Made by a program: the position numbers and the translations under genes. The notes below the pieces were generated by a model. The model searched no databases, was not told the DNA's origin, and worked only from the letters and a program-made list of their open reading frames with translations. Below, one piece after another: positions 40,896-42,989 of a DNA stretch of 42,989 nucleotides. Every line of letters begins with the position of its first letter. Position 1 is the stretch's first letter. This DNA comes from Flavobacterium quisquiliarum (GTDB lineage Bacteria > Bacteroidota > Bacteroidia > Flavobacteriales > Flavobacteriaceae): NCBI RefSeq assembly GCF_019308285.1, contig NZ_WWEM01000040.1, positions 1 to 42,989 of the forward strand. Reading direction: 5' to 3'.

Positions 40896-42680
40896 TTAAG
40901 AGTTACTAAACTGTAAATTACTTAAGTTTTTATAAATTCCGTTTTCTAGATTTATCAATTCTTGATGTGTTCCTTCTTCAGAAATTCTACCATTATCTAA
41001 AACTAATATTTTATCAGCGTTTCTAATCGTTGAAAGTCTGTGCGCAATGATAATGCTTGTTCTTCCTTCCATTAATACCTCTAAAGCTTCCTGAACCAGT
41101 TTTTCGCTTTCACTGTCTAAAGAGGATGTTGCTTCGTCTAAAATCAAGATACTTGGGTTTTTAAGCAATGCTCTTGCAATGGCAATACGCTGGCGTTGTC
41201 CACCTGATAATTTCACACCACGCTCCCCAACTAAAGTTTCAAATTTCTCAGGGAAACCATCTACAAAATTGAAAGCATTTGCTTGTTTAGCTGCCTGAAT
41301 AATTTCTTCGTCGGTTGCATCTGGTTTTCCATAAGCTATATTTTCTTTGATAGTTCCACCAAATAGAATTACGTCCTGAGGTACAATACTCATATTTCCA
41401 CGAAGATTTTCTAAATCGTAATCATAAATATTTTTCCCATCAACTGTAATTTCTCCTGATGTGATATCATAAAAACGAAGCAAAAGAGAAGATATAGTCG
41501 ATTTCCCAGCACCACTTGGACCAACAATTGCAATTTTCTGACCGAATTCGGCTGTGAAATTAACATCTTTTAAAACCTGAACTTCCTGACGGGTTGGATA
41601 ACTAAAAGCTACATTTTTAAAAGTGACATTTCCTTTAATTTTTTCTTGGGCGCCTTTATATTCTGGATTGATTTTTTCTGGACTTTCGTCTAATAATTCA
41701 AACACTCTTTCGGTTGCGCCGATTGCCTTTTGAATCTGTGCGTATAATTCGGCAATTCCTCCAAAAGAAGCTCCAACAAAGGTGGAATATAATACAAATG
41801 AAATTAATTGCCCAACGCTCATTTCACCTCCAATGCTCAAACGAACTCCGTACCAAACAACGGCAACAATAGCTCCGAATAAACAGAAAATGATAAACGA
41901 AGCAAAATAACCACGGTATTTCCCGCCTTTAATAGCCAGTTTTACAACATCATGAATTTTTCCTTTATAACGTGCAATTTCGTACCATTCGTTTGCGAAA
42001 GCTTTTACAATGCTGATTCCCTGCATTGTTTCTTCCACGATTACCTGACTTTCGGCAACCTGATCCTGTACTTGCTTAGAATATTTTCTAATGAATCTTC
42101 CAAAAATTACGGCAGCAACAGCCACTAAAGGCACTACGGCAAGCATTAATAAAGTCAATTTAAAACTTTCGGTCGCTAAAAGAATTATACCCCCAATAAT
42201 CAAAATAAACTGGCGTAAAAATTCTGCTATAGTCGAAGTTAAAGTATCTTGAATTTGTGTAATGTCAGCACTGATTCTACTGTTTAATTCACCAACTCTT
42301 TTTTGAGAAAAGAAAGTCATTGGTAGCTTAACTAAATTGGTATATAAAGCCAAACGTAAATTTGCCAGTGTATTTTCAGTAAAGTTTACAAATAATGATA
42401 ATCTGAAGAATGAGAAGAAAGATTGTAGAAACAGAATTACAATTAGACCTAAAGCAATTGTATTAGCTTGATCGTTATCTTTGTTTTTTACACAATCTAC
42501 CAGCATTCCCATCAATTTAGGAAAGGCAAGGGCAGTAGCTCCTGTGAGAAGCAGAAAAATCAATCCAATGAAGAATTTCCATTTGTGATGCCCTGCGTAT
42601 GTAAAAATTGTTTTTGCTTTATTAAGTGAAGTAGCCGTTATTTTTGATTTAGGCAAATCATTTTCTTTAAATCGCGCCAT
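40896..42680 (-). CDS. ABC exporter, fused permease and ATPase (MsbA/LmrA-like)
   Basis: A 594-residue half transporter that works as a homodimer in the inner membrane. Residues 30-330 carry six membrane spans. The ATPase half has Walker A GPSGAGKST (about 390), the signature LSGGQRQRIAIARALL, Walker B ILILDEATSSLD and the switch His in IIIAHRLSTIR. MsbA-like proteins flip lipids or export drugs. The substrate here is unknown; a lipid A flippase role is possible but no lipid A genes are adjacent. It has a good promoter upstream (42704-42734). Confidence 0.93.
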   Translation of the reverse strand: MARFKENDLPKSKITATSLNKAKTIFTYAGHHKWKFFIGLIFLLLTGATALAFPKLMGMLVDCVKNKDNDQANTIALGLIVILFLQSFFSFFRLSLFVNFTENTLANLRLALYTNLVKLPMTFFSQKRVGELNSRISADITQIQDTLTSTIAEFLRQFILIIGGIILLATESFKLTLLMLAVVPLVAVAAVIFGRFIRKYSKQVQDQVAESQVIVEETMQGISIVKAFANEWYEIARYKGKIHDVVKLAIKGGKYRGYFASFIIFCLFGAIVAVVWYGVRLSIGGEMSVGQLISFVLYSTFVGASFGGIAELYAQIQKAIGATERVFELLDESPEKINPEYKGAQEKIKGNVTFKNVAFSYPTRQEVQVLKDVNFTAEFGQKIAIVGPSGAGKSTISSLLLRFYDITSGEITVDGKNIYDYDLENLRGNMSIVPQDVILFGGTIKENIAYGKPDATDEEIIQAAKQANAFNFVDGFPEKFETLVGERGVKLSGGQRQRIAIARALLKNPSILILDEATSSLDSESEKLVQEALEVLMEGRTSIIIAHRLSTIRNADKILVLDNGRISEEGTHQELINLENGIYKNLSNLQFSNS

Positions 42681-42703
42681 TAGAAATACTATTTTTAGGT
42701 ATG

Positions 42704-42734
42704 CAAATGTATGACTAAGTCGAATTACTACAAA
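42704..42734 (-). promoter_or_regulatory. Promoter of the ABC exporter gene
   Basis: On the minus strand TTTG (42731-42734), a 19-base spacer, then TACATTTG (42704-42711) match the Bacteroidota sigma-A promoter pattern. It lies 24 bases before the start codon. Confidence 0.75.
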
Positions 42735-42878
42735 GTAATATTAAGAATTAGAAGAGTTCTTTTAGCTTTTTAACGAAATTATAAGAAAATAATGAAATTT
42801 GTTTCTTTTTTAAGAGTTTGAAAAATAGGTTTCTAAATAAAAAAGTAAAAAAAAGTTTTACTATTTTTTAAATTATGC

Positions 42879-42908
42879 TTGCAAATACAAAATCTAGCTG
42901 TATATTTG
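42879..42908 (+). promoter_or_regulatory. Promoter of the tRNA-Val gene
   Basis: TTG (42879-42881), a 19-base spacer and TATATTTG (42901-42908) match the consensus exactly. It lies 38 bases before the tRNA. Confidence 0.85.
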
Positions 42909-42946
42909 CACTCGCAATCACAAAATGATAGCAACCTAGTAAAATA

Positions 42947-42989
42947 GGGCGATTAGCTCAGCTGGTTCAGAGCACCTCGTTTACACCGA
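42947..42989 (+). tRNA. tRNA-Val (anticodon TAC), 5' part
   Basis: The sequence begins GGGCGAT (acceptor 5' strand), then TAGCTC and the D-loop AGCTGGTTCA, then the anticodon arm CCTCG-TTTACAC-CGA with anticodon TAC for valine. The window ends inside the anticodon stem, so the 3' half is missing. The strong upstream promoter supports an active gene, possibly the first of a tRNA cluster. Confidence 0.9.

Overview
The window looks like chromosomal DNA of a Flavobacterium-type member of the Bacteroidota. The DNA is AT-rich. Most starts have no obvious Shine-Dalgarno sequence. Many genes are preceded by the Bacteroidota sigma-A -7 element TAnnTTTG. Family content also fits: a menaquinone-only respiratory gene set, SelO, a YpdA-like reductase, a deoxyhypusine-synthase-like enzyme next to a short arginine decarboxylase, and many long AT-rich intergenic inverted repeats. 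The species call is an inference from these traits.

Layout. 1-1117: right part of an IS3-family insertion sequence. 1.2-2.6 kb (minus): ECF sigma factor and its RskA-type anti-sigma factor, start and stop overlapping by one base. 2.6-3.5 kb: two tiny membrane-peptide ORFs and a possible attenuator-like RNA structure. 3.5-5.9 kb: secreted thiol peroxidase of the GPx family, a GNAT acetyltransferase and a periplasmic thioredoxin-fold protein. 6.0-14.6 kb (plus): menaquinone genes menD, menB, menA and menC, interleaved with a CvfB-like S1 protein, an MBL-fold hydrolase and a secreted TPR protein. 14.8-16.3 kb (minus): a membrane-anchored helix-hairpin-helix protein and a protein with two OmpA domains. 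16.4-20.1 kb: CYTH phosphatase, YpdA-like flavin reductase, SelO and MsrA, a redox-flavoured stretch. 20.3-23.8 kb: class-V aminotransferase-fold enzyme and an APC permease with a long cytoplasmic tail.

23.9-26.8 kb (minus): a tight five-gene unit of unknown purpose (spermidine-synthase-like protein, M23 peptidase, lipoprotein, secreted protein, NTF2-like protein). 26.9-32.6 kb (plus): acyltransferase, M14 carboxypeptidase, Lrp/AsnC regulator, phosphoenolpyruvate carboxylase, DinB-like protein. 32.8-39.3 kb (minus): RecQ; an Asp-rich acidic protein, a deoxyhypusine-synthase-like enzyme and arginine decarboxylase (a probable polyamine operon with an Arg-rich mini-ORF ahead of it); then AroB. 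39.5-42.7 kb: proline dehydrogenase (plus) and an MsbA-like ABC exporter (minus). The window ends inside a tRNA-Val gene with a near-perfect promoter.

Most of the window is ordinary chromosomal housekeeping content. No CRISPR array, prophage, or recognisable defence or biosynthetic island is visible. The parts that best merit a second look are the polyamine operon with its leader ORF and polyaspartate protein, the competing-hairpin region at 3.25-3.41 kb, the five-gene operon at 23.9-26.8 kb, and the set of unrelated long inverted repeats between genes. Some of these repeats reach into coding sequence: the end of menC and the apparent start of the TPR gene.
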